Source of the DNA: Dactylellina haptotyla
Taxonomy: Eukaryota > Ascomycota > Orbiliomycetes > Orbiliales > Orbiliaceae
NCBI GenBank assembly: GCA_031310005.1
Contig: CM062388.1
Location: forward strand, 186,001-250,000
Reading direction: 5' to 3'
Length of the DNA stretch: 64,000 nucleotides
Each line of letters begins with the position of its first letter. Positions within the stretch are counted from its first letter, which is position 1. Below, one piece after another: positions 23,592 to 33,493 of this stretch. The position numbers were made by a program, and so were the translations under genes. Under the pieces are notes generated by a model. The model was not told where the DNA came from and did no database searches. It saw nothing but the letters and a program-made list of their open reading frames with translations.

Positions 23592-24343
23592 CGCTGGACG
23601 TGTGTAGATGGTGAACAGGCTCCGGGGGGCGTGATATGGTATGAAGCAGTAGCTACAAGGCGGCGGTGAGGTTGAGATGAGGTTGCGATGAGGTTGGACG
23701 ATGCCGAAATGGCGGGGCGAAACAGGCGGGCTGAAAGAGGCAGAAGGATCACCGAAAAAGCAACGTTTGTGCGACGTGAGCGCAACACATTTCTATTGTG
23801 GTGCGCCGGCGGGATTATTGCACAAAAGACGGGACTCAGAGCCAAAGACGGAGAGAAACAGCGGTGATAATTCAGCCCTGGGATAATTCAGTAGGCGGAT
23901 ACCGGTACCGAATACGCGAGTTACGACAGCCGGAGGTGTGATTACGTTCCGACTTGGGTGTTTTCAGTGTCAATCCGGAAGGCAGACAATAGCTGTACAC
24001 GTACGCCAGTCGCGGGGGCTTGGGTGCCGCAGAAGGTGGGTTTCGGTTTCCATTTATGGCAGCAAAGTCCAGGATCCTTCGCCCAGCGAGCACCGCCTGG
24101 ACTCGCTCTGAAACGAGAGTTTAACTAAGACACCTCGCTGCGATATATATTGTGACTCTTTGTCGACTTTTTCTTCAGCTCCCCTGTTTTATAATTATCA
24201 GGAAAAAAAGATTACACTCCTCGGTAGTATTAATAGTAATATTTTAATAACTTTATCAATCTCATCTCCATTCTCCAACTCGACACACTGTCTGTCATCT
24301 CTTTGTTGTAGAATTTCGAATTTCATAACCAAAAAAATTCGAC
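23592..24343. promoter_or_regulatory. Divergent intergenic promoter region between SGT1 and SEC9
   Basis: The start codons of SGT1 (minus, 23591) and SEC9 (plus, 24344) face away from each other across 752 bp. A TATA-like GATATATATT lies near 24140. The SEC9-proximal 180 bp are AT- and pyrimidine-rich. Both genes are housekeeping, so a shared bidirectional promoter is plausible. No specific factor site was identified with confidence. Confidence 0.55.
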
Positions 24344-25848
24344 ATGGGCCTATTCAGCAGGAAAGACAAGTCCGGTCGTCCGACCCTCGTTCCGGACACC
24401 GCCTCCATAGCCAGTAACAATACAGGCCGGTATTCGACCGCACCACCGAGCTACCGGTCGCGGTACAGTAACGAGACTGAGCGTCCAGAGCCGACTTCAT
24501 ATCGCAGTTACGACTACTCTACCGATCCCAATACGTATGATGGCAATTACGCCCCCCAGGTCCCTTCCTATAGCGCAGCAAGCAGGGCCCAGGAGCCAAC
24601 CACATACAGTTCGTCACCATACGCTGAAAAGGGCGAACCAGCATTCTACGGCGGTGTAACATCCTATGGCGCTTCATCTTCTGCAAGGAATAACGAGCCT
24701 ACATCCTACGGTGCCTCTATCTATGGAGACAACAAGCAACAGAATACCTCCAATTCACCAAACCCATATGCCGCATCGAGCTCGAGGTCCAGTCCGAGCC
24801 CAAGTGCACCCTCCCAGAGGAATGTCAACCCGTACAGCAATCCAAGCACTCGCTCGAGATCCCCTCAGCCTACCAGCAACCCCTATAGTGCTCCAGCCTC
24901 GAGGTCCAGATCACCACAAAACAGCAATCCTTACGCTAGCAACCCATACGCTAGCAACCCATACGCTAGCAACAACTACTCCTCAAACTACAATACATAC
25001 GGTGCCGGTTCGAGCAACTACTCCCAAGATGACAGCCAGGAGCCGGGAACGTACCAAGCCGCCGCAATCCAAGCAGAAATGGAGGAAGAGGACCCGGAAG
25101 TTCTTAAAGCCAGCATCAGGTACACCAAACAGCAGTCCTATGACTCCACAGGACGCGCCCTCCACGCTGCTTCCCGCGCCCACATGGCCGGAATGAACAC
25201 TCTCGCCACTCTCTCCCAGCAGGAGGAGCAACTGTTGTCCGCACAGAAGAACCTTGCACTCGCAAAGTCCCACGGCAACATCGCTTCTTACCAGGCCAAA
25301 GACCTTAAAGTCGCAAACAGGCCGTTATTCATGCCGCACGTGAACAATCCCTTCTCGAAGGGCAAACAGCGTGCGCAGGAAGAGAGGGAACGGCTTCTCG
25401 TTCAACGAAATTGGAGCGATCGGCAGCAACCCGAACGAACACAGATCGCTCAGCGACAGGAGCAAAAGGCCGTGCGATTGGGATTAACACCTCTCGGTGT
25501 CGGTAACGCAGCTAGCAGTGCCCCCGTCAGAGGGAAGAAATGGGGCATGTACCAATTCGAAGCTGATGCGGAAGACGATGCCATCGAACAGGGCATCGAC
25601 GACAACTTGCATCAACTAGCGTCCGCAACAAGTGATTTGCACATGTTGGCTAAGACTATTGGGGCGAAAACCGAACAGTCTAACCAACTGCTCTCTCAAT
25701 TGAATACTGATGTGAGTCTTTTTTTTCACGGTTTATTTTCGTCAATCATTAGAAAATCACCTGCTAACAAAATCCTAATTTTTAGGTAAATGATGTTGAT
25801 GATGGTCTGAAGCGTGCAGAGATCAAGCTCAGGCCATATGGATTCTAA
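24344..25848 (+). CDS. SEC9: Sec9/SNAP-25-type t-SNARE, 476 aa
   Basis: Sec9 contributes the Qb and Qc helices to the plasma-membrane exocytic SNARE complex with Sso and Snc. Exon 1 (24344-25711) starts at ATG 24344 with MGLFSRKDKSGRP, a basic N-terminus typical of fungal Sec9. A long Ser/Tyr/Pro/Asn-rich region follows (about 15-245) with tandem SNPYA repeats at residues 195-209. The Qb SNARE helix lies at about 255-325 (SQQEEQLLSAQKNLALAK). The linker contains the family motif NRPLFMPHVNNPF. The Qc helix begins near residue 418 (DDNLHQLASATSDLHMLAKT). A GTGAGT donor at 25712 and TTTAG acceptor (25785) join in phase 0 to exon 2 (25786-25848), which finishes the Qc helix (VNDVDDGLKRAEIKL). 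There is no transmembrane helix, as expected. Skipping the intron would truncate Qc. Confidence 0.93.
24926..24970 (+). repeat. Three 15-nt tandem repeats inside SEC9 (NPYAS units)
   Basis: Three consecutive 15-nt units of the form AAC-CCA-TAC-GCT-AGC, the first with two synonymous differences, encode NPYAS three times in the disordered N-terminal region of Sec9. The second and third units are identical, pointing to recent slippage or unequal crossover. Confidence 0.9.
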
Positions 25849-26587
25849 TAGCCTCGATATTCGAGGCTAGGATTCTAAGGATTAGCCTGAGGTATCTTTT
25901 CGTGTTACATTGCATGTGGCAGGTGGTCTGATTCTCACGGTTTATGACTTCGGATGTTAGCAGGTGTACTTCTAGTTTCACTTTGGAGTTATTCTTACTT
26001 AGATACAAGATTTTAATGTTTAATAATACACAATACCGAACAAGCAATATGAACTCGAGTAAAAATCCATTGTGATCTATCTCTTGGCGACCCCATGAAA
26101 TTGCTAGCTGGTGTTGATGAGGCGGTGTAGCAAAGACAGCCACTGCTCATAGGTTCGCCCAGCAACACCAAAACTAGCTAGCGCTAGCCAATCGATGTAG
26201 CATTTGGATATTCCCGAATATATCTAGAGTCGACACCGGCTCGTCCGAAACACTCTCTGCATCACGACTACTGCATGTTTTGTCAATCAATCGATTCTCT
26301 GCTCTCAAAGTGATAATTAATAACCTGGAAAAGGCAAATTATGGCAGAAAGACTCATACTGTTCCAGGAATTCAGTGCAGGATCCGATGCGGTTCGGCTT
26401 TCACTGCGTGAGTTGACGGGATGATTTCCAGTTTCGACCTCGTATGTTTCAAACGTACCGTCGAGGAATAGTTTATATTCTCGCTTCAGTTCCATTCATT
26501 GATTTGAAGAACATTCCATTCTTCCAATAGAACAATCATATTTTTACTCTTCCAATTTATATAAAAACTTTTATAAAAAAAAATGCT
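25849..26587. other. Intergenic region between SEC9 and the F-box-like gene
   Basis: No gene is supported. The left part is the SEC9 3' flank. A short inverted repeat (AATAGCCTCGATATTCGAGGCTA, the arms centred near 25859) could form a small hairpin just after the SEC9 stop. The right part (26500-26587) is AT-rich, includes TATATAAAAA near 26558, and likely holds the promoter of the F-box-like gene. Confidence 0.5.
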
Positions 26588-26594
26588 ATGCTGA
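26583..26594 (+). promoter_or_regulatory. Mini-uORF overlapping the F-box-like gene start
   Basis: ATG-CTA-TGC-TGA begins five bases before the chosen main ATG at 26588 and ends inside it in another frame. Scanning ribosomes would meet it first. Its effect is unknown. Confidence 0.4.
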
Positions 26595-28074
26595 TCAAGG
26601 GGAAACATAAACACGAGTCGACCATTCGGTCACCGACGCCGCCTCTGTCCTTACTAGAGCAGATTCTCTTTGTTCCATCTCCGATCACTGAAATTTTATA
26701 TGCAGGATGGTGTACCTCAGACTTTATTGTATTCACACAAGTTTGTAGGAATTGGCGGCGACATCTCGTATCCGGTGGGTACCCCAAGGTTGCGCCATAG
26801 ATACCCCACAGGACGCTTGCTAGCCTCACTAAAACTACTACAGCATTGATAAAAGACCACATCGAAAACATTGGAAATACTCCTTCGCAGATTGATACCA
26901 ATAATTTCGACTGTGTAACCCTTCGAGAAATATCGGACGCGCCACCCCCGATATTCCCCTCCTTCCTCCGAAGAATCAACATCAGAACCCTCAGCCCACG
27001 CCAAAAGATATCATCATATTCCCACACCATCCTCGGTATCTACCACCACCAGAAACAAGAATACCAAATCACCCAAAATATCAGCATCAGTCCCCGCCAA
27101 CTCACCAGCATATACGGCTACGAAGTTGCAAGATACATCACAAAAATCAACGTCGACGGTTCCGCAACATCAGCATCCAATTGGGAATGGATATTCCTAT
27201 GCTTCAGCCTAGAAGAACTCAGCATCCGATGGTGCAGTGACCTCGCGATATATGAAATCGCGACTCCCTTACTCGACTTCAAAAACTGGTCCGCATCGTC
27301 CGAGCGGAGGTGTGCCCTCCGAGAACCGATATACCTCAAAAGACTGAAGTTTTGGGGCAATGGAGACACGAGGATCGTATCTTCGGCAAAAGTTGCAGAC
27401 AATAATCCCAAAGAAGCTGTACGAAGGGCGAAGAAGCATTGCGAGATATTGATGACGAAATACGAGACCGATGTTTCGTGGTGCAATAATACAAAGCACT
27501 GGAGTAGAGCCTTGGGACGTGAAAAGGAATATAGTAGCAGATGGTTGTGCGATAAAATTACCACGTTGAAATGCGGGTTCTGTAAGAAGGAGTTTGCGGG
27601 GAGGTGTATAGAGTGTGATTTGAAGAATAAGTGTGAAGAATGTCTGGAGTACGTGTGCGACGGGTGCTTGGTTCTACTCAACCTCGAAGACAGTAAGTCT
27701 CATGCTCTCCACTTCACACTTTAACTCTTTTCAATTGGTGCTAACTACTGCCAGCCGACGACGACGCACCACTACAGAATCCAGAAAAGGTCAATATGCT
27801 CGAATATCCGTGCAACGGAGAGAAACATTGCGCCGAGAGAAATTATACACACTATTTCCATCCCTCGTGCATTCCTTGTCCGCAGAAAGAGTTCTGCCCT
27901 ACTTGCGACGCATATTTTTGCCTATCAAATGCAAAGAGTAGCTCTTGCCGTTCTTGTGCGATGCAAAGCTCGAAACAAAGAGCCTCTGGACAAGACGATA
28001 CAAAGGTCATACGTCGGTGCAGTGAAGTTCACGGAGAGTTTGTACGGTTTTGGGGTTCCCATAGTACGAGATGA
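26588..28074 (+). CDS. F-box-like protein with two Cys-rich zinc clusters, 451 aa
   Basis: The N-terminus resembles an F-box (SLLEQILFVPSP, then VFTQVCRNWRRHL, residues 21-60), suggesting an SCF substrate adaptor that would bind Skp1. Exons are 26588-26774, 26844-27692 and 27755-28074. The first junction (donor GTGGGT, acceptor CTACAG after a CACTAAA branch) was chosen because nearer acceptors imply introns of only 33 nt. The second uses GTAAGT and CCAG with a CTAACTAC branch. The phases agree throughout. The middle region is helical without clear repeats. Residues 306-337 hold four CX2C pairs spaced 7, 5 and 4 residues apart. A second cluster follows at 365-413 (C365, C371, H381, C384, C387, C393, C396, C401, C410, C413). 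This looks like RING/B-box-like zinc binding, but I cannot assign it to a named class. The weak F-box lacks the usual LPxE start. Confidence 0.7.
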
Positions 28075-28344
28075 TTGATTAAAAAGCGACCCAACATACA
28101 TTCAGACAGACAACAAGAATTTCATGAATAACTTTTCGTCTCCCTGAAAGGTTGATATTTGTATTATAAATTAAGATAATCTGAGAGACCTCATAATGCC
28201 CGAGCTAAGAGCCCTTATAAAACACGGTGCACTGCGTAACATTACAATAAACAACCAAACCAGATATCCAACCCTGAGCACCTAAAAACACCTTTTGGGA
28301 CAATTTCATATATAAAATATTGTATCTTTTGGTTTTGGTATTTT

Positions 28345-28868
28345 TTAATCGTCGTCTTCTTCCCGCCGATGATGATGGTGATGGTGATGGTGTCTCTCTT
28401 CTCCTTCGTCTTCCTCGACTTCGCGCTCATACCGGTCATGATACATCTCACGACTCTTCTCCCGAGCGTTCTCTCGGGCTTTTTCGCGGTATTCGTCCCA
28501 TTTTTCTATACCACGCGATTCGAGCAGCTTATCGGCTTCCGCGGCCGCGAACGCCGCGAGCAGTTCTTTAGCCATCGCGTGGGATACCGGGCGGCCTTGT
28601 TCGCGTTGGTGTTTCTGGAACTCGTGGAAGGCTGCAAAAGCGGCTGCGCCAGCTAGGAGTTCGTGACTTTTGAAGATCGAATGTTAATATTTGATCTGTG
28701 TAATTTTAAACCATCTAGCTTGGTGGATAGATGCCTTAATTTAGCTTCGTGCTGATGACCGGAGTTTGATCCGCGGTCAGAATCTTCTGTTCAAATATCA
28801 ATGTAAGCAAATGTTCGAGGATGCAGAATCAGGGCAGCTTTCTTACCCTCATCGTGATGATGTCCCAT
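28345..28868 (-). CDS. CipC-like (DUF3759) protein 1, 131 aa, three exons
   Basis: CipC-family proteins are small and abundant in filamentous fungi. They were first described in Aspergillus as induced by concanamycin A, and their molecular role is unknown. Exon 1 (28868-28847) encodes MGHHHDE. Exon 2 (28786-28735) is acidic and polar (DSDRGSNSGHQHEAK). Exon 3 (28666-28345) starts inside the conserved core (SHELLAGAAAFAAFHEFQKH, PVSHAMAKELLAAFAAAEAD). A charged helix follows, then an octahistidine-containing tail. Intron 1 has a normal GTAAGA donor. Intron 2 only keeps the frame if a GC donor is used (TTAAG then GCATCT) with a TATTAAC branch and AAAAG acceptor. The intron positions match those of the tandem neighbour at 29893-30459. 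The stop position may be off by one base. The core also closely resembles the third copy at 55456. Confidence 0.85.
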
Positions 28869-29093
28869 TTTGATATAGCTTGTTTCTTGGTTTTTCAAAG
28901 ACTCGGTATGTGGTTATTTATTTTCTTCGAGCTTCGACTTTGTTTAGCTGTTCAGTTATTATCGAACAGGTATTGGTATATTTTGGAGTGATATTATTGG
29001 TTGTAGGTAATATTTAAAATCGTTGTGGGTGACTTTAATGGCTATGATTTGAGAATTGAAATCAAAGCTGTCTAAACAGAGCCAGTCAGTTCT

Positions 29094-29101
29094 CTTATAT
29101 A
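29094..29101 (-). promoter_or_regulatory. TATA box of CipC-like gene 1
   Basis: TATATAAG on the minus strand lies about 225 bp upstream of the ATG at 28868. CipC-like proteins are often highly expressed, consistent with a TATA promoter. No start-site data are available. Confidence 0.5.
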
Positions 29102-29211
29102 CAAATGCCCGGCGTATAAAATTCAATATTGCAACTCCCGAATCGGTCCGAATTATTACTATTATTTTCAGATCAGACCACTGTTACACGAGCCCAGAAC
29201 CATCGGTGCTA

Positions 29212-29230
29212 CCCCTGCCACTCAGCTGTT
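29212..29230 (-). promoter_or_regulatory. Stress-response-like element and shared CTCAGCTGTT block, CipC-like gene 1
   Basis: CCCCT at 29212-29216 (AGGGG on the minus strand) matches the fungal STRE core. CTCAGCTGTT at 29221-29230 recurs upstream of CipC-like gene 2 (30580-30589). In both promoters the 10-mer sits next to a CCCCT. The function is inferred only from this recurrence. Confidence 0.35.
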
Positions 29231-29892
29231 CCCCCGAGCCCCGACATATTTTCTAGAACCACCTTTTTGGGGCTAGCGAAAGGTGTTGCGAACCGATCTA
29301 ATCCGACTCGTGCGAACATTGGAATTTTTTCCTAGAATTCCTCAAAATGTTTGTCAATTTCAGGGCTTCCCGCATGTGGTGACGTGATCTCACCCTGCAG
29401 AATCGGAAGAAGTCTCCGAACACCGGCTGTGGTGTAGTCAGCCGGGTCTAGATCCAGAGAGCTCAAGAAGCCTCAGTTCAGCCATCTAGAGAAATATCTC
29501 GAAATCAGAAGATGCACTTCATTTTTCGCTACCCATCATGAGACCATCGGGTAAGTTTGGCTGGAATTGGAAATATGACTATACTCTATGCTCCCTCGCG
29601 GCCTCGACTACTCAGATACGCGGTCCTATTCTCGAAAGGTGAAGAATCCTGGTCTATACGAATGGTTCCTGCCAGTGTTCCTGGAACAACTATGTGAGAG
29701 AATTAATCGAAGGTCTATTTTCAGACATTATCGCACTACTCTATCTCTGAACGGGTACTTGATTGTTTTTTATTGAGATCAATTGGCATTGGACTTCGTA
29801 TATAATTTGTAATTAACAGCTTTAGTGCATACATGCCTACACCTAATCCCGGAAACATCCAACCCACATCTTTACTTAAACGCCACCGCTTT

Positions 29893-30459
29893 CTAATCGC
29901 GGTGGTGATGACGATGGTGATGCTCACTACTCTCTTGAATGTACTCATGTGGCTGCGAGTTGTTTGGGTCAAAGTTGGGCTGGTCGCCGTATTGTTGGTC
30001 GTAAAGATTCTCAGCATTTCGCTTTGCGTCACGCTTGAGCTTCTCCCGATCATAGAAGTCTTCTCCCTTGGTCTCGACCAACTTGTCAACTCCCGCGGCA
30101 GCAAATCCGGCGAGCAATTCCTTTGCAAAGCCGTGGTTAACAGCTTCTCCCTTGTCGCGCTGTCTCTTCTCTAGTTCGTGCATGGCGAAGAATCCGGCAC
30201 CACCGGCAAGGACTTCGTGGCTTTTAGGTATCACCAACAAACGTTAGCATTCGAGCTTTCAAGCAAATTAGGCTTCATATAAATAATTGCGTACCCGAGA
30301 CTGCCCTCATGCCTCGGAGGCTCTCCGCCCGAACCAAAGCTCTCTTTGTAGTTATCGTAGGATTCGCCTGATGCCCAATTTAGTTAGCTTGTATGAACTA
30401 ATTCAACTTAAGGCATTGAGAAGACCGCGACGCAATGCAGTATCCGTACCCCAACCCAT
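29893..30459 (-). CDS. CipC-like (DUF3759) protein 2, 136 aa, three exons
   Basis: Exon 1 (30459-30450) is ten bases, ATG GGT TGG G, matching the MGW start usual for CipC proteins. Exon 2 (30367-30295) encodes a Gly/Glu/Tyr-rich linker (ESYDNYKESFGSGGEPPRHE). Exon 3 (30220-29893) carries the conserved core (GHEVLAGGAGFFAMHELEKR, then GEAVNHGFAKELLAGFAAAG). The core is followed by VDKLVETKGEDFYDREKLKR, and the protein ends in a His-rich tail (HHHRHHHRD). Donors are GTACGG and GTACGC, and acceptors are CATCAG and AAAAG. Both introns fall at the same positions and phases (1 and 2) as in gene 1, which supports both models. It lies 1.0 kb upstream of gene 1 in the same orientation, so the pair is a tandem duplication. 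The core is closer to classical CipC than the other two copies. Confidence 0.88.
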
Positions 30460-30576
30460 TGTGATGATTGTAAAGTTATAGAATTCTTAAAATATCGTTC
30501 AATTGGTTAACTATTAAGTTGGTAGCGACGGTGATGACTGATAAAATTCACTCGAAAATAAGAATTCAGCTACGCG

Positions 30577-30596
30577 CCCCTCAGCTGTTTAAATAG
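30577..30596 (-). promoter_or_regulatory. TATA-like box with STRE core and shared CTCAGCTGTT block, CipC-like gene 2
   Basis: On the minus strand CTATTTAAA (30596-30588) directly precedes AACAGCTGAG and AGGGG (30581-30577), about 120-140 bp upstream of the ATG at 30459. The same 10-mer next to an AGGGG core occurs upstream of CipC-like gene 1. Confidence 0.4.
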
Positions 30597-33493
30597 TAGT
30601 TCTCATAGCTACCCCGCACTAGTTCAACTATCTCCTATCGTGTCTGCTTCGTGCGAGGCAAAGTACCGGATACAATTGTCTAAGGGGAGCAATTCGATTT
30701 CGTCACTAAGCACCCCCGCTCGACATAATTTGCGTGGCTGCAACATTCTGCGATCTTACGAAAGCCCTCGGCCGGAGTTACCACGAAAGTCAAAATGCAT
30801 GTACCATCTACAAGTTGAGGGCATAAGTTGCCAGGAGGGGTAACCTCGTTCCGGACGCGCGTACCACTTCAGCCGTTTCTCTGAAAGTGTTCAAGTTTGA
30901 GGGTCTTTTAGAGACAGTGCCAGCTGGAATCGAACATGTTCGCTGTGGATTCATTCGATAATTGGTCAAATCAATGACATGATCGTCTTGAATTGGAACC
31001 TTCGAGCCGGGGTACCTGTCCAAGTGCTAAGCTTTTCCTTCCAAGAGATCGGTGCTACGCTAAGAAGGGGCCAAGGCGGATCCGGGAGGGGTCGGCTTTT
31101 GGCGTGCGGCGCTTTCAGCAGGTCAAACTCGATTTAGTGGGACGCTCCTGGAATTGCAGGCGAAGGAGGGTGCAGAGTACCCTTGGATGAACCGGAAGAA
31201 CTCCTTTTGCGAATGCATGCAGTTGAACGAAATCTTGAGCATGTCAAAAATTGAGGCAGATTTTCAGCGGGGTTGCTAGTGACGAAACCAACTGCTTCTG
31301 ACGCCACTGACTTTTGAAGTAACTCTAGCTGAGGGCCTTTCGTAAGAACGCGGAATGTTGCAGCAGTCCAAACCATAAGAACCGCGGTAGCCCGAAACTA
31401 GCCCGTCTATTTGCTACTTCTTCATTCACATTTCTCAACCCTCTAAACCCCAACTCATACTTCCTCAATTCTCCTTCCCTTCCATCTTACTGTTGCATCT
31501 TGTGAAGAAAAAATCTGCTATAAGCATATTATCTGACATATAATTCAATATTGTTTGTCCGAACTGAGTGGTTAGATCCATTGGTTGGGAAATCCTTGGC
31601 GAAGACCCGTCGGCCTTGAGTTCGGTTACACGACACGTCTTGGTAACAATTCAAGGGCTGCCTGAGCTGCAGAGTCGCTCAGGTCTAGGCAAGAACATCA
31701 GGAAGCACGCACTCGGAAATAAGACCTATGACGCCCCTAACGCTCATCAGGAGGATGACCCCGCTCCGCAATTAAACGTGTAATTTCTGCTTACTTCACC
31801 CTGCATCGTCAAAGTCGCATAACGCGATAGACGATCAAATAGAAGGCCTTCGAAGGACAACGCGACTTTCCTAATACTCCATTCCGACAATATTTTAACC
31901 CTGCGAGCATTGACATTAAACCTCGGTAGCTACGTATGAGATATGGCAATCTAGATTATCGAATCGACGAAACGCATAAACCAGATTAACGGATCATCGG
32001 TTTCTGCTGCTTATGCGAGATGTGTTTATTGCTTATATTTAGAAGCCTAGCGAGCCGAGGCGTAAGCAGGCCTCGGCTTGGGATTTTAAAATGAGAAACA
32101 CTGTTTTATCAACTATCTTTTGCCCAGCATCCCCGACTTGCGAAGGATATATTTTATCAATCTAGAAGGAGCCTCTCGCCCAACAGCCTTTCCAAGTGAA
32201 CTATGAAATAAGATAATTTATGTCCAAAAATACCTACGCGAAAACTTGCCGATAATTCGACCCCCTATCTGATGTTGTAGCTATGGCGCCCCCCAGTTGC
32301 CCTGGCAGCCAGGTTCTATATTCTTATCGCCCAGCCGCAGATAATACTAGAGACGCGCACTGCGCCGCCCCTAATTCGAGACTTTGGTATAGACACATCT
32401 GGTGTACGTGCCGCATGCAAACGTCATGTTTGGCAAGTTCTCCAACAGCAACAACCAAAACTTAAGCAATTTTTGCATTTATGCCTATCACTAATCAGAA
32501 CACCCTCGCCATTGTTGCAACAGGTTACACACGAAGCAGAAAATTTGCAGAGAGATATGAGGAATTGATCACCTCCCGAGCCATTTAGGTCTTTTATCCT
32601 AACACCCCAAGCAAAAGACAATATCGTTATACCACTATCTATATGGAATAGCAGAATATTATTTAGTTTTGACATTAAAAATATCAGCCTTGAATGGATG
32701 TGTCTATCAGTAAAAAATCAAAGGGTATATGGTACCAATATAAAATTGGTTCTCCTCTGGTAATGTTGACACTTTCGTGTTGACGGAAATACCCGCTGAA
32801 AAACAATCGTCCATTTTCAGGTAGGAACATTCTCGAGCTTGGAAGAGAGGCTCTATTGATGCAGGGAAAATAGAATAAGAAAAGATATCCAAAACACCTG
32901 TGCTGCGACTTTTGTCCATCACATTCAATTCCAGAGACAATAGAGCTGCTTGGTTTTTCAGTCTGGTTCCAGCTTCTGCAGCCACACTCTTCCTATCCTT
33001 TTCACATCCGCAGTATCGGCCAATAATACCAGCCATAGGGCGAGTGCCAAGGGACGGCTGAGCTGTGACTCTCGAACTCTTGTGATATTTTACACCTCTA
33101 AAGCCGATAGCCTTGTGCCCTGCACCTAACGAAAATGCGGAGCGAAATGTTTTTGTAAATCGCCTCGATTTCCATTGGTTGCAGTTGCCAAAAGCATGCA
33201 GGAAATACGGCGCATAGGTACCAAAAAAGCCTTTTGCCTGCAACTTGGTTTTCTGGAACGCTTGTGCGATATCTTGTATGTTGAGCTCTGGTTTTTTTAT
33301 TGAAATAAAGTGTGTAGTAAGAAGACGCCTGAAAAGGATGATGTTGCAATTCTCTAGTTTTCCTTGAATTTCAGTTTTCTCTTCCCTTACAGTTACACCA
33401 TCTTTGACCTAACTAGCAGCCAGGTAGACAGCACGAACATTGTTGATTCCTGGGATTTTTGGTATGCACCGATAGACAATAATTTCTGACAAA
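30597..33493. other. Intergenic region with no supported gene
   Basis: About 2.9 kb. The longest open frame (minus, 32707-33243) has neither an ATG start nor recognisable content. The sequence alternates GC-moderate and AT-rich blocks. No terminal repeats, transposase or reverse-transcriptase motifs were recognised. The last about 150 bp, with the leader ending just before ATG 33494, belong to the membrane protein gene. Confidence 0.45.

Larger units (their letters stand above)
28869..29892. other. Spacer between the two tandem CipC-like genes
   Basis: No gene is supported. It holds the promoter of CipC-like gene 1 (TATA-like element at 29094-29101, AGGGG at 29212-29216, both on the minus strand) and, from about 29.7 kb, the 3' flank of CipC-like gene 2. 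Confidence 0.5.

Noticed and set aside
24666-25196. 176-codon alternative frame within SEC9
   Set aside because: Overlaps the Sec9 repeat-rich N-terminus. Its His/Thr-rich content is a frame-shifted reading of the NPYAS repeats, and the SEC9 frame has the SNARE motifs.
26744-26843. Shorter 33-nt introns for the first junction of the F-box-like gene
   Set aside because: They keep the frame but are below the usual minimum intron length and lack a branch site. The 69-nt alternative has both a branch site and a good acceptor.
32707-33243. 178-codon minus-strand frame
   Set aside because: It has no ATG start, no recognisable motif and no consistent splice extension. Treated as chance.
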